DNA from: Myxococcales bacterium
GTDB lineage: Bacteria > Lernaellota > Lernaellaia > Lernaellales > Lernaellaceae
NCBI GenBank assembly: GCA_012517325.1
Contig: JAAYVF010000025.1
Location: forward strand, 1 to 64,000
DNA length: 64,000 bases
Direction: 5' to 3'
In this document: positions 1 to 8,929 of the stretch, one piece after another
Position numbering within the stretch: position 1 is the stretch's first letter
Layout: each line of letters begins with the position of its first letter
The notes under the pieces: generated by a model
What the model was told of the DNA's origin: nothing
Seen by the model: only the letters and a program-made list of their open reading frames with translations
The model's database searches: none
Position numbers and translations under genes: made by a program

Positions 1-846
1 CTCGACAAGCTGGTCGAGGAAGATCTGTTCTACCAGGAAGCCCTGCGCCGCGGCCTGGACAAGGACGCCGAATTCACCAAACGGATCGAGCAGATCCGCC
101 AGGGCATTCTCGCCAGCATGGTCAAAAAAGAGCTGTACGAGCAGGAATTTTCCGTCACCGAAAACGAGGTCAAGGACTACTACGAGAAGAACAAAGACAA
201 GTTCATGACCCCGGAAACGGTGAAGGTGAAGCTGCTCCTGGTCCGCGTGAAGCGCAACGCCACGCCGGAAGAGGAAAAGCAGGCCAAGGCCAAGGCCGAT
301 CAGGCCGCGAAGGAACTGAAGTCCGGCGGCAACTGGGATAAGATCGTCGACAAATATTCCGACGACCGCGCCTCGAAGAAAAAGGGCGGCTTGCTGCCGA
401 AAGTGCGCAAGGGTCTGCGGGGCGAGGAATTCGACGCCGTGGCGTTCGCCATGACCAAGCCGGGTCAGATCAGCGACGTTTTCCGCGATAAGCGCGGCTT
501 CAACATCATCCAGTTCGAGGAAAAAGAAGACGCCAAGGTGAAGGACTTCGAGGAAGTTAAAAGCACCATCGACCGTCGCCTGAAGCAGGAAAAGCTGAAG
601 GAAAAGATGGATTCCACGATGGCCGGTCTGCGTTCCAAGGCCAACGTGAAAATCAATGAAAACGTGCTGGACAGCATCCAGGTCGACGTGGGTCCGGAAG
701 GCGCCGAAGGCGCCGGTGGCATGCCGGGCTTGCCGCAGATGGGCGGCCCGCAGGGCGCTCCGGCGGCTCCGGGCGCCATGCCCCCCGCTCCGCCGGCGGG
801 CGGCGCTCCGGCTCCGGCTCCGGCTCCGGAATCCGAGGAGGAATAG
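1..846 (+). CDS. Parvulin-type peptidyl-prolyl isomerase, 5' end missing
   Basis: The reading frame is open from base 1, so the N terminus lies outside the window; the first in-frame ATG (118) is internal. The visible protein has a SurA_N/PpiC-like helical part, then a PpiC rotamase domain (roughly codons 65-180) with the family pattern of a charged 'YSDD' turn, a Gly-Gly-Leu stretch and 'GFNIIQFEEKE'. The last 50 residues are Gly, Pro and Ala rich and end in Glu residues, probably a flexible tail. Parvulins of this type assist folding of exported proteins in the periplasm. It is followed after about 20 bp by a second and then a third PpiC gene on the same strand, so the three form a likely operon for outer-membrane protein folding. 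Confidence in the family is high; substrate is unknown. Confidence 0.9.
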   Translation, partial: LDKLVEEDLFYQEALRRGLDKDAEFTKRIEQIRQGILASMVKKELYEQEFSVTENEVKDYYEKNKDKFMTPETVKVKLLLVRVKRNATPEEEKQAKAKADQAAKELKSGGNWDKIVDKYSDDRASKKKGGLLPKVRKGLRGEEFDAVAFAMTKPGQISDVFRDKRGFNIIQFEEKEDAKVKDFEEVKSTIDRRLKQEKLKEKMDSTMAGLRSKANVKINENVLDSIQVDVGPEGAEGAGGMPGLPQMGGPQGAPAAPGAMPPAPPAGGAPAPAPAPESEEE

Positions 847-866
847 TCATCGGATCCCAGGTTCGT

Positions 867-1850
867 TTGTCACGGGGTGGCGGCCGGCGACGGCGCCACC
901 CCTTTTTCATCGGCCGCCGCGCCTTCCGGCTGGGTGGCTGGTGGCTTTTGTGTCTCTTGCTGGCCGCCTGTCGCGAGGATTTGACGTTGCCGGAAGGCAC
1001 GTTGGCCCGGGTCAACGGAACGACGATCGCCGTCGCCGATTTCAACGCGCGCTTCGCGGCCGCCGGCCAGGCCGCGCTCTCGCCCCTGCCCGCGGATCGC
1101 GCGCCGCGGTTGGCGGTCGAACGCGCCTACCTCGATTCGCTGATCGATCAGGTGCTGCTTTATCAGGAAGCCGCCCGGCGCGGTTTGAAAGTCGACGAGG
1201 CGGCGGCCGCCGCCGAACTGCAGGCGATGCGCCAGGGTTGGCCGCGCGATTCGTTCGACCGCGAATTGTCCCGGCGGCCGGAAAGCGGCAATTGGCTGGC
1301 CGAGGAACTGCGCACCGCCGCGCTGGCCAAACAATTGCTCGCCCAGGTCGTCGAACCCGCCGTGGCGCTGACCGAGAACGAGCTGCAAGCCTACTATCAA
1401 AGCCACGCCGATCAATTCCGCCACGCCGAACAGGTGCACCTGCGGCAGATCGTCTGCCGCGACGGGATTCAGGCGACGATCGCCCTGACCCAGGTGCTGA
1501 CCGGCGGCGACTTCGCGGCGGCGGCGCGGGAATATTCCATTGCTCCCGAGGCGGGGCGCGGCGGCGACCTGGGATTCATTTCGCGCGGCGAATTGCCGCC
1601 GGAGGTCGAGGAAGCGGCCTTCCGGTTGCCGGTCGGCGAGGTCAGCTCGATGGTCGAGACGCCGTTCGGGGTGCACATTTTGCAGGTGCTCGAGCAGTTG
1701 CCCGCTTCCGCCTTGACCTTCGCGCAGGCGCGGCCCACAATCGAGCGCACGCTGCGTCGGCAGCGGGCCGACGCGCGGTGGCGCGACTGGCTCGGCGAAC
1801 TGCGGCGCGGCGCGAAAATCGACATCGACCTCCACCGTTTGCCGGGTTAG
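867..1850 (+). CDS. PpiC-type peptidyl-prolyl isomerase lipoprotein
   Basis: Predicted 327 residues from a TTG start at 867; no better ATG or GTG lies upstream of the signal peptide. The N terminus has an arginine-rich stretch, a hydrophobic core and a lipobox ending LLAAC (Cys near residue 35), so the mature protein should be lipid-anchored. A SurA_N-like helical region is followed by a PpiC domain (about residues 185-285) containing 'GGDFAAAAREYS', 'GGDLGFISRGELP' and 'FGVHILQV', the typical parvulin blocks. Predicted role: membrane-anchored foldase in the periplasm, working with the flanking parvulins. It sits about 20 bp after the upstream PpiC gene and 9 bp before the SurA-like gene, consistent with one transcript. 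Confidence 0.88.
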   Translation: MSRGGGRRRRHPFFIGRRAFRLGGWWLLCLLLAACREDLTLPEGTLARVNGTTIAVADFNARFAAAGQAALSPLPADRAPRLAVERAYLDSLIDQVLLYQEAARRGLKVDEAAAAAELQAMRQGWPRDSFDRELSRRPESGNWLAEELRTAALAKQLLAQVVEPAVALTENELQAYYQSHADQFRHAEQVHLRQIVCRDGIQATIALTQVLTGGDFAAAAREYSIAPEAGRGGDLGFISRGELPPEVEEAAFRLPVGEVSSMVETPFGVHILQVLEQLPASALTFAQARPTIERTLRRQRADARWRDWLGELRRGAKIDIDLHRLPG

Positions 1851-1859
1851 GAGAATAGG

Positions 1860-2855
1860 TTGCGCAAGGTTTTCCTTCTTTTGTTGGTGCTGTTGGCCCT
1901 GGCGGTTAACGCCGGCGCGGGCGAAACCGTGAACCGGATCGCCGCCGTCGTCGACAACCAGGTCATCACCGTCTTCGAAATCGAACAGATGGCCCTCCCG
2001 GTCATCGCCCAGGCCGCGCAGCAAAAACCCAACATGAGCGAGGCCGAAAAGCAGATCACCGCCGCGCAGATCAAACAGCAGCTTCTCGACACGATCATCG
2101 AGCAGAAACTGATCGAAAACGAGGTCGCCCGCCTGGGCATCGAGGTCACCGACCAGGAAATCGACACCTACGCCGAGCGGGTGAAGAAGGAAAACAGCCT
2201 CACCGACGAAACCCTGAAAATCGCCCTGTCGCGGCAGGGCCTGACGATGCAGGATTTCCGCGACCGCCTGAAAAAGGAAATCATGCGCGAGCAGTACGTC
2301 TCGTTCCGCATGCGCGACAAGCTGCGCGTCCGCGACGAGGACGTGCGGTCCTACTACAAGCTGCACCCCGACGAGTTCGCCGCCGAGCCCGTGGTGAAGA
2401 TCGCCGAACTGCGCCTCAACGTGCCGCCCGACGCCGACGAAGCCGCGCTGCAGGCGGCCTTCGCCCGCATCAACGGCCTGTACGAGCGCCTGCTGGCCGG
2501 CGCCGACTTCGCCGAACTGGCGCGCGAAAACAGCCAGGGGCCGACCGCGGCCGACGGCGGCATGCTCGGCGAGTTCAAGCTCGACACCGAGCTGCAGGAC
2601 GTCTACCGCAAGGCCGTGCTGCCCCTCGAACCGGGCCAGGTCTCGACCATCTACCGCGACCGCAACGGCTTCGCGATTCTCAAGCTGGTCGAAAAGAAAA
2701 TGGGCAACGTGCTGCCCTATTCGCAAGTGAAGGAAAAAATCCGCTCGATTCTGCGCCGCGAACAGGCCGATCGCGAAATGGAGCGCCTGGCCGCGGAACT
2801 GCGCCGCAAATCCTTCGTCGACATCCGCGTCAATTTTCAAAAGGCAAGCGAATAG
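1860..2855 (+). CDS. surA: SurA-like periplasmic chaperone/parvulin
   Basis: Predicted 331 residues from a TTG start at 1860, preceded by an AGGAG-like site overlapping the stop of the previous gene. A cleavable signal peptide (about residues 1-21, ending near NAGAG) precedes a SurA_N domain opening with 'VNRIAAVVDNQVITVFEIEQ', the hallmark start of SurA proteins. One PpiC domain follows (about residues 180-280: 'LLAGADFAELARENSQGP', 'GGMLGEF', 'RNGFAILKLVEK'). SurA escorts unfolded outer-membrane proteins across the periplasm. Third gene of the parvulin cluster; it faces the convergent radical SAM gene 21 bp downstream. With one rather than two parvulin domains it is shorter than E. coli SurA (about 430 residues). 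Confidence 0.85.
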   Translation: MRKVFLLLLVLLALAVNAGAGETVNRIAAVVDNQVITVFEIEQMALPVIAQAAQQKPNMSEAEKQITAAQIKQQLLDTIIEQKLIENEVARLGIEVTDQEIDTYAERVKKENSLTDETLKIALSRQGLTMQDFRDRLKKEIMREQYVSFRMRDKLRVRDEDVRSYYKLHPDEFAAEPVVKIAELRLNVPPDADEAALQAAFARINGLYERLLAGADFAELARENSQGPTAADGGMLGEFKLDTELQDVYRKAVLPLEPGQVSTIYRDRNGFAILKLVEKKMGNVLPYSQVKEKIRSILRREQADREMERLAAELRRKSFVDIRVNFQKASE

Positions 2856-2876
2856 CCGATCGGCAAAAGCGCCGGC

Positions 2877-4331
2877 TTACGAAACGTCGAACAGGCGGCG
2901 GAAAAGCGCGGCCTCGGGCAGCAGCGCCAGACGGCCGCGCCGCAGGCGCCAGCGCGCGTAAGGGCGATAGCAACGGGCAAGGACGCGGTAAAGCGGGTTG
3001 GTATCGTACTGTTCGAGCTTGCGGTCGGCGAAGATGCTCAGGAAGTACAGCCGGCGGTGGCGTTCGCGGGTCGCCTCATCCTGCCAGGGCGTCGCGGCGG
3101 CACCGGAATGGAAATCGCGCCAGCCGTCGAGCCGGGCCGGCGGCGTAAAGCCCAACTTCACGGCCCGCGCGAATAATGCGGTGCCCGGATACGGCACTAC
3201 CTGATAAAACGGCGACACCAGCGCGGCCGGGTTTTCATCCAGCAATTGCAGCGCCAGGTGGCGCGTCGCCGCGGTGTCCGCCGCGGTTTCATCCGGAAAC
3301 CCCACCATGAAGTTGTACCACGGGCGAATGCCGATCGCGCCGAGCCGGCGGTTGAGGGCGACCACGCGGTCCAGGTCCAGCCGCTTGCCCATCGCTTCCA
3401 GGAGACGCGGCGAGCCGCTTTCGACGCCCATGTCCAGGCGCACGCAGCCGCTGCGGCGCAGCAACCGCAGATCCTCGTCGGCCAGTTGCGAAATCACCTG
3501 CCCGTGCGCCCCCTGCACCTGGTAGGTGAGCGCGCCGCCCGCCGCGGCGAGCCCCGCGGCAATTTCCAGCGCCCGTTCCACCCGGCCGAAATAGTTGTCG
3601 TCCACCAGCGACAGGTGGCCGACTTCCGGCCGCTCGCGCCGCAGCCGCGCCACCCGGTCGAGCACCGTCGCCGCCGACTGCCCGCGCCAGTGGTGTTGGT
3701 GGTAGACGGCGTTGTAGCAATAAGCGCATTGCGAAAAGCAGCCGCGCGAGGTTTCGAGGTAGAGGGTCGGCCGGCCGTTGGTGAGGAAGTAGGGCGCGGG
3801 GCCGGCCGCCGCGTATGGCACCTCGGGCAGCGCGTCGAGAGCGGCGAACGGCCGCTCCGGGTTGTGGACAATTTGCCCGTCGCGCTTGAAGCTCAGCCCC
3901 GCGATGCCGCCGGGATCGCCGCCGTCCGCCAGGCGGTCGGCCAACTCGGCGAGGGTGTGCTCGCCTTCACGGCGCACCACGTAGTCGATCGCCGGTTCGG
4001 CCAACACCTGATCGGGAAACAAGGTGGCGTGGATGCCGCCCCAGACGATCGGCGCGGGCGAGAGTTCGCGGGCGAAGCGTGTCGCCTCCAACGCGGAAAA
4101 CAGTTGATTGCCGGTGATCGACGTGACGCCGATCAGCAGCGGCTGCTCGCGGATGAGAGCCCGCAGCGTATCGCGCCAGCCGCGGTCGGCGCGCTGATCC
4201 ACCAGCCGTAGCGGATGGCGCGCGGCCGCCAGCCGCGCCGCGCTGAGCAGCGACAACGGCAGGGTCGGCCGCGTCTTGCCGCTGTCGAAGACGTTGGTGC
4301 GCGGCTGGATCAGAATCACCGGTCGTTCCAT
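2877..4331 (-). CDS. B12-binding-type radical SAM protein (1)
   Basis: Predicted 484 residues. The N-terminal 150 residues look like the Rossmann-type cobalamin-binding domain of this superfamily ('VDQRADRG', 'LLIGVTSITGNQ', 'IVWGGIHATLFPDQVL', 'VRREGEHTLAEL'). The radical SAM core carries the [4Fe-4S]-binding CxxxCxxC motif at C198, C202 and C205 ('RGCFSQCAYC'), and later 'GSPRLLEAMGKRLDLDRV' and 'YNFMVGFPDET'. Such enzymes methylate or rearrange unactivated carbons; no substrate can be assigned. It is a monocistronic gene divergent from the SGNH hydrolase at 4414, with only 82 bp between them. The start is the ATG at 4331. Family assignment is strong, function unknown. Confidence 0.88.
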   Translation of the reverse strand: MERPVILIQPRTNVFDSGKTRPTLPLSLLSAARLAAARHPLRLVDQRADRGWRDTLRALIREQPLLIGVTSITGNQLFSALEATRFARELSPAPIVWGGIHATLFPDQVLAEPAIDYVVRREGEHTLAELADRLADGGDPGGIAGLSFKRDGQIVHNPERPFAALDALPEVPYAAAGPAPYFLTNGRPTLYLETSRGCFSQCAYCYNAVYHQHHWRGQSAATVLDRVARLRRERPEVGHLSLVDDNYFGRVERALEIAAGLAAAGGALTYQVQGAHGQVISQLADEDLRLLRRSGCVRLDMGVESGSPRLLEAMGKRLDLDRVVALNRRLGAIGIRPWYNFMVGFPDETAADTAATRHLALQLLDENPAALVSPFYQVVPYPGTALFARAVKLGFTPPARLDGWRDFHSGAAATPWQDEATRERHRRLYFLSIFADRKLEQYDTNPLYRVLARCYRPYARWRLRRGRLALLPEAALFRRLFDVS

Positions 4332-4378
4332 GCCGTCATCCTAGCACAAACGCGCTAGCCGCCCGAATGTCTCCTTTG

Positions 4379-4408
4379 TTGCATCGAGGGGTGGTTTTGC
4401 AATAATAG
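4379..4408 (+). promoter_or_regulatory. Candidate promoter, possibly leaderless
   Basis: TTGCAT at 4379-4384 and TAATAG at 4403-4408 are separated by 18 bp. The -10 box ends 5 bp before the ATG at 4414, so transcription would begin at or next to the start codon, and no Shine-Dalgarno sequence is visible. This suggests a leaderless mRNA for the SGNH hydrolase. Confidence 0.4.
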
Positions 4409-4413
4409 CCGCC

Positions 4414-5730
4414 ATGCCTACCCATGGGCCGAACACCAGCCGCGGCGCCTTGATCATCACCGGCAGCTACCGGCTGCTGACGCTGTTTTTTCTGCCCTAT
4501 GCCTTTCTCTATCTGACGATGTCACTCTGGGATTGGCACGCCTACGCCAAATGGCCGGCGCCCTTGCTGGTGACAGCCGCTTGGGCGCTGCTGATTTGGA
4601 CGCACGCGGCGGGGTTTCGGCAAAGCCGCTACCTGTTTTTTCCGGCGCCGCCCGCCTGGTGGCCGGCGTGGCCGATCCGGGCCCGCGTGCCGCTCTTTCT
4701 GCTGGTCGGCGCGTTGATGGTGTTCTCGCTGCCGATCTCGGGCTACCTGACGTTCTTTTTCGCCTGCCTGCTGCAATTCTATCTGTTGTCGTCGCTGACG
4801 GCGGCGTGGTTTCCGCGCGCCGACCGCCGATCGCGCGGCGTTCCGGTTCGCGGCGCCGGGTTGTTGCTGGCGATCGGCCTGTTGTTGCTGACGGCCGAGG
4901 GAATGAATCGCACTTGGTGGTTCGGCATCTTTCGGCCCGACGCGACGGCGGGCGTCGCGTTGCGGCAAAACGATTGGTACGGCGTCAATGCGGACGGCTA
5001 TCGCGGCCCGCGGCTAACCGCCGCGCCGGCCCCGGGTGTCCGCCGCCTGTTGTTTCTGGGCGATTCGTCCACGTTCGGCTTCGGCCTTCCCGCCGATCAG
5101 GCTTTCGCCCGCCTGACGGCCGCCTGCCTCGCGCGAAGCGGCGCGGGGAAATTCGAGGAGATCAACGGCGGCATTCCCGGCTACAACCTGCTGCAGACCG
5201 AGATCGCCTGGCAGCGGTTGCGCGGGCTCGCGCCGCGCGCGGTGGTGGCGATGGTCGGCTACCATCACGAGTCGCTGGGGCGGTTTCTCGCGCGGCAATC
5301 GTCGGCCGCGCAAGGCGCCGGTTGGCTGGCGCGGCTTTTTGCCGGTTCCGAAAAAATCGGCCTGACCCTGCCGACGACCGTCGGCATGTTGTCGCAATCC
5401 TGGCGGATCTGGGGCAGCGAATCGCCGGACCAGGCCGCCGACCGCGAAATTTTCCGGCAGACGCTCGAACGGTTGATCGCCACGATCGCCGGCGAGGGAT
5501 TGCCGCTGGTGCTGGTGGCCTACCCGTCGCCGCAGATCGATCCGGAGGTCGCGCAGCAAATCGAGGAAACGGCCGCGGCGCACCAACTGCCCTGGATCGA
5601 CTTGCGGCCGGAATTTTTCAACGCCGCGCCGCCGCTGTTGCAGCAAGACGAACTGCACCCCAACGCCGCCGGCCATCGGGCGATCGCCGCCGCGCTTTGC
5701 CGCCATTTCCAGGCACACCCGATTCCCTAG
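4414..5730 (+). CDS. Membrane-anchored SGNH/GDSL-family hydrolase
   Basis: Predicted 438 residues. The N-terminal 165 residues hold about five hydrophobic segments (for example around residues 18-37, 48-65, 90-135 and 145-163), so the protein is an integral inner-membrane protein. The C-terminal part is an SGNH hydrolase: block I 'LFLGDSSTFGFG' supplies the nucleophilic Ser, 'INGGIPGYN' gives the Gly block, and 'DELHPNAAGH' gives the catalytic Asp and His. This family hydrolyses esters, often acetyl groups on polysaccharides. The catalytic domain probably faces the periplasm. It stands alone between two radical SAM regions, so a role in envelope glycan or lipid deacylation is only an inference. 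Confidence 0.82.
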   Translation: MPTHGPNTSRGALIITGSYRLLTLFFLPYAFLYLTMSLWDWHAYAKWPAPLLVTAAWALLIWTHAAGFRQSRYLFFPAPPAWWPAWPIRARVPLFLLVGALMVFSLPISGYLTFFFACLLQFYLLSSLTAAWFPRADRRSRGVPVRGAGLLLAIGLLLLTAEGMNRTWWFGIFRPDATAGVALRQNDWYGVNADGYRGPRLTAAPAPGVRRLLFLGDSSTFGFGLPADQAFARLTAACLARSGAGKFEEINGGIPGYNLLQTEIAWQRLRGLAPRAVVAMVGYHHESLGRFLARQSSAAQGAGWLARLFAGSEKIGLTLPTTVGMLSQSWRIWGSESPDQAADREIFRQTLERLIATIAGEGLPLVLVAYPSPQIDPEVAQQIEETAAAHQLPWIDLRPEFFNAAPPLLQQDELHPNAAGHRAIAAALCRHFQAHPIP

Positions 5731-5735
5731 TTTTT

Positions 5736-5913
5736 CGGAACCACGAATGAACACGAAGTGGATTTTTTTAAGACCCTCATTCGCGGTGATTGTCCTCTCC
5801 CGGTGTGCCACACTTTCAACCGAGGAACGAGGTTGAAGGTGTGGTGAAAAGTTCTCTACCAATTCTGTCTTATTCGTGGTTTCTTTTTTTATTTATTCGC
5901 GTCGATTCGCGGC
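5736..5913. repeat. Interspersed palindromic element (copy A)
   Basis: The ends carry inverted 'accacgaatgaacacgaa'-like arms (5740-5757; reverse arms at 5872-5880 and 5894-5911). The centre is a near-perfect 14-bp stem, CCACACTTTCAACC (5808-5821) with GGTTGAAGGTGTGG (5831-5844), one G-T pair and a 9-base loop. A related element lies at 48050-48270 (copy C). The right end supplies the last codons and stop of the minus-strand gene ending at 5889. Confidence 0.7.
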
Positions 5914-7481
5914 GGCAGTGCGTTGCCGAGCGCCTTTTCCGGATCGACGGCGAAGCCGCCTACGGCGCTCGTCGCGTACCATTGGCCGCTTTCGGCGTCG
6001 ACCTGCACCCAGCGCAAACGCGGGCCGAGAAAGATTTTGCCGATCACTTTGCCTTGCGCGGGCGAATAGACGAACAGGTTGCCGCGGAAGTAGCTGCTGA
6101 TCAGCACCAGCCGGCGGACCGGATCGAAGGCGAGGTTGCGCAGGCCGACTTCCAGTTGAACGTCGCCGAGCGGCTGCAGGGTGTCGAGGTCGAGCACGCG
6201 CATTTTGCCGCTGGTCGTCGAGCCCAGGTAAGCCCGGCGGCCCCACGGATCGATCGTGCTGAAGTGGAAGCCGATGTCGCCGAACCAACGATAGGTGCGG
6301 CGCGGCGCGAGCGAGGTCTTGTCATACGTCATCACCTGCCAGCCGACGGCGTAGGTGCCGCTGACGAAAATCTGGTCGCCGAGCGGGTCCGGCCAGACGT
6401 CGTCGGTCACCATGCCCGGTGCGGCCAGGCGCGACTTCGCCTTGAGCGAATGCCGTTCCGCCACGAAGACGTTCGGGCCGTAATCCTGCGAAACCAGCAA
6501 CCGGTCGCTGAGCGGGTCGTAGTGGATGAAATTCAGATTGCGCGCGGTTTGGTGCAGCGGCCGGCTTTCGAGCCGGCAAGGCGGATCGAGCGACACCTTG
6601 ACCAGATCGGTGACGGTGCCCACGTAGGCGACGTTCGGATCGTCGGGGTCGAACGCGAGGTTGTCGGTGGAGCGCGAATCCAGATCCAGCGACGCGGCGA
6701 GTTCCGGCGCGGCGGGCGAAAAAACGTTCAGCCGGCGGCAGGGATTCTGCGGTCCGGTGACGTACAGTTCGCGGCCCGGCACCTTGGCCAGATACATGAC
6801 CTGCGAGCAGAACGTCTCGCGCGCCCGCGGGGTAAGGTAATCGTACAGCGCCCGAACGCCGGGTTGCGCCGTGACGCGCGGCAGCAGTTCGGGAAAGACG
6901 AAACTGTATTGAACGAACCCATAGGGATAAATCATCGCCGCGAACGCGGCGACGGCGACGGCCAAACGCGAAAAAGATTCCAGCCGCCGTTTGCGCGCCA
7001 GCCAAAACAGGCCCGCGCCGAGCGGCGGCCAGAGCGCCGCGCCGGCGATCGCCGCGATCCACGAATAGTGCCGCAAGGTCGCCGCGGCGAAGATCGCCGC
7101 CAGCAGGGTCGCCGCCGCCAGAACCGCGGCCAGCCGTTTTTCGCGATCGCCCAGCGGTAAAAACGCCGCCAGGCCGACGAGCACCGCCAGCCAGAAATAG
7201 GGCGGATTCGCCCAGCGGGCCATGTAGCCGAAAAGCAGGTGGGTCGTCAGCAGGACGATCCAGTACGGTACCGCCAGCACCCGGCCGAGCGGCGGCAGCC
7301 GGCGGTGAAGGCACAAGCCCAGCCAGCAGGCCGCCAGGCCCGCGCCGCCGATCAGCGCGGCGTTGAGACGCTGGTTGACGAGCCACTGGCCGAACCACGG
7401 CGCCCAGGCCGCGCCATAGATGGCCAGCGCCGCGCCGTAAAGCAGCGTCCGTTCCCAGGGCGGGCGTTTGGGGAAGAGCAT
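5889..7481 (-). CDS. Membrane protein with C-terminal beta-propeller-like domain
   Basis: Predicted 530 residues from the ATG at 7481. The frame is open further upstream, but that part overlaps the preceding radical SAM gene and is low-complexity. The N-terminal 210 residues contain about six to seven hydrophobic segments. The remaining 310 residues resemble a WD40/YVTN-type propeller, with repeats such as 'DNLAFDPDDPNVAYVGT', 'LNFIHYDPLSDRLLVSQDYG', 'HFSTIDPWGRRAYLGST' and 'RNLAFDPVRRLVLISSY'. The propeller presumably lies outside the cytoplasm. It is the last gene of the five-gene radical SAM operon, 20 bp after the gene before it. The final codons (IDANK) and stop fall inside the repeat element at 5736-5913. 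Function is not known. Confidence 0.75.
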   Translation of the reverse strand: MLFPKRPPWERTLLYGAALAIYGAAWAPWFGQWLVNQRLNAALIGGAGLAACWLGLCLHRRLPPLGRVLAVPYWIVLLTTHLLFGYMARWANPPYFWLAVLVGLAAFLPLGDREKRLAAVLAAATLLAAIFAAATLRHYSWIAAIAGAALWPPLGAGLFWLARKRRLESFSRLAVAVAAFAAMIYPYGFVQYSFVFPELLPRVTAQPGVRALYDYLTPRARETFCSQVMYLAKVPGRELYVTGPQNPCRRLNVFSPAAPELAASLDLDSRSTDNLAFDPDDPNVAYVGTVTDLVKVSLDPPCRLESRPLHQTARNLNFIHYDPLSDRLLVSQDYGPNVFVAERHSLKAKSRLAAPGMVTDDVWPDPLGDQIFVSGTYAVGWQVMTYDKTSLAPRRTYRWFGDIGFHFSTIDPWGRRAYLGSTTSGKMRVLDLDTLQPLGDVQLEVGLRNLAFDPVRRLVLISSYFRGNLFVYSPAQGKVIGKIFLGPRLRWVQVDAESGQWYATSAVGGFAVDPEKALGNALPPRIDANK

Positions 7482-7501
7482 GGCCGGATTATAACCCGCC
7501 G

Positions 7502-8890
7502 CTATTTCGATACCAGCTTCTTGAAGAAAAACATCGTCAAAAACAACAACAGGCGGGGACGGCCCGCGAAGCGCCGCAGCAGCCGCCAGAGGCGGCCCAG
7601 CCGCAGGTAGAAGTAGGGATAAGACCAGCGTCGCGCGCGATTGAGCACCTCCAGGGGGATCGGGCTGACGTTCAAATGCGTGTCCCAGAACGAATAGGCC
7701 GTCTCGCCGTCTGGCAGAACGACGCCGGATTTTTTGGCCATTTCGTAGAGCGTTGTGCCCTTGAACGGTGTGGCGCGGTAGAGGCCGAAGGTATCCAGGC
7801 GCGAGCGCGCGGCGAAGCGGATGGTGGCGCGCATCTCCGGTTCGGTTTCGGTCGGCAGGCCGATCATGAAATTGCCGTGGACCGAGATGCCCAGGTCGGT
7901 CGCCTTGGCGATCACCCGCCGCGCCTTCTCCAGGTCGAGGTTCTTGCCCATTTCCTTTTGCAGGCGCGGCGACGCGGTTTCCACGGCGATCATGATGCGG
8001 TAGACCCCGGCGTCGCGCATCAGGCGCAAAAGGCGGTCGTCGAGAAAATCGGCGCGCAGGCCGTTGGGGATGGCCAGGTCCAGCCGCAGATCCCGTTCCA
8101 GCACGCCGGTGAGAATTTCCTCGACCCGTTCCGGCCGGAAGTTGAACAGGTCGTCGATGATCATCAGGTCGGCCACCTGAAAGTCGCGCCGCAGCCGGGC
8201 GAACATCTCCACGACGTTGTCCGCCGAGCGCGCGCGGAATTTGTCGCCCATCGAGTGGTGGCACCAGGCGCACGAAAACGGGCAGCCGCGCGCCGTCTCT
8301 ACCGCCATGTAGCGGTTCCGCTTCCCGATGACGCCGATGCGCGGCAGCCGCCCGTAGGCGTCCAGGTCGATCAGATCCCACGCCGGGTAGGGAAAGCGGT
8401 CCAGGTGTGGCTGCAATTCGCGCGGCGCGCTGCGCTCGATCCGGCCGTCGCGGCGAAACGCCAGCCCGGGCACCGCCTCCGGCACGCCGCCGGCCAGCGC
8501 GTCGAGCCACTCGCGCAGCGTGTTTTCGCCTTCACCGATCGCCGCGTAATCCACCGCCTGGTCGGCCAGGATTTCCTTCCACGATAAGGTGCTGTGAATG
8601 CCGCCGGCGATGACGGGTGTTTGCGGCGCAATGGCCTTGATCGCTTGCGCCAGCCGGTGCAGCGCGGGCGCGTCGACGCTGTGCGCGCCGATGCCGACGG
8701 CGTCGGGCTGGAATTCCCGAAACGCTTGCAGGGCCAGGTCGAGCCGCTGCCAATCCAGGCGCTGGTCGTAAAGGCGCACCTCGTCGCCCCGCGTCGCGCG
8801 TAGGTAAGCCGCCAGACACATCAAGCCCAGCGGCTGCGCCCGCTCGAGGTGCGTGTCGTGAACGGCCGCCTGGATCAGCAGAACCCGCAT
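7502..8890 (-). CDS. B12-binding-type radical SAM protein (2)
   Basis: Predicted 462 residues. The cobalamin-binding-like N-terminal domain shows 'MRVLLIQAAVHDTH', 'PLGLMCLAAYLRA', 'VIAGGIHSTLSWKEIL' and 'AIGEGENTLREWL'. The [4Fe-4S] motif is C203, C207 and C210 ('RGCPFSCAWC'). Later core motifs include 'DDLFNFRPERVEEI' and 'VHGNFMIGLPTETEPEM'. The C terminus has 'YFYLRLGRLWRLLRRF' followed by a hydrophobic tail, a feature shared with several radical SAM proteins here and suggesting membrane contact. Fourth gene of the 12887-5889 operon, 39 bp after the previous gene. Likely a methylase or cyclase-type enzyme on an unknown, possibly lipid-like, substrate. Confidence 0.88.
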   Translation of the reverse strand: MRVLLIQAAVHDTHLERAQPLGLMCLAAYLRATRGDEVRLYDQRLDWQRLDLALQAFREFQPDAVGIGAHSVDAPALHRLAQAIKAIAPQTPVIAGGIHSTLSWKEILADQAVDYAAIGEGENTLREWLDALAGGVPEAVPGLAFRRDGRIERSAPRELQPHLDRFPYPAWDLIDLDAYGRLPRIGVIGKRNRYMAVETARGCPFSCAWCHHSMGDKFRARSADNVVEMFARLRRDFQVADLMIIDDLFNFRPERVEEILTGVLERDLRLDLAIPNGLRADFLDDRLLRLMRDAGVYRIMIAVETASPRLQKEMGKNLDLEKARRVIAKATDLGISVHGNFMIGLPTETEPEMRATIRFAARSRLDTFGLYRATPFKGTTLYEMAKKSGVVLPDGETAYSFWDTHLNVSPIPLEVLNRARRWSYPYFYLRLGRLWRLLRRFAGRPRLLLFLTMFFFKKLVSK

Positions 8891-8929
8891 GAGGACCGCC
8901 GCCTTTCCGCCGGTTGCCGGCGGTTCAGG

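Noticed and set aside
870-2840. A 656-codon frame antisense to the parvulin genes
   Set aside because: Shadow of the parvulin genes; composition is antisense-like and no family is recognisable.
7482-8510. N-terminal extension of the membrane/propeller gene by 343 codons
   Set aside because: It overlaps the radical SAM gene 7502-8890 in another frame on the same strand, and is Arg/Gly-rich nonsense; the propeller starts at 7481.
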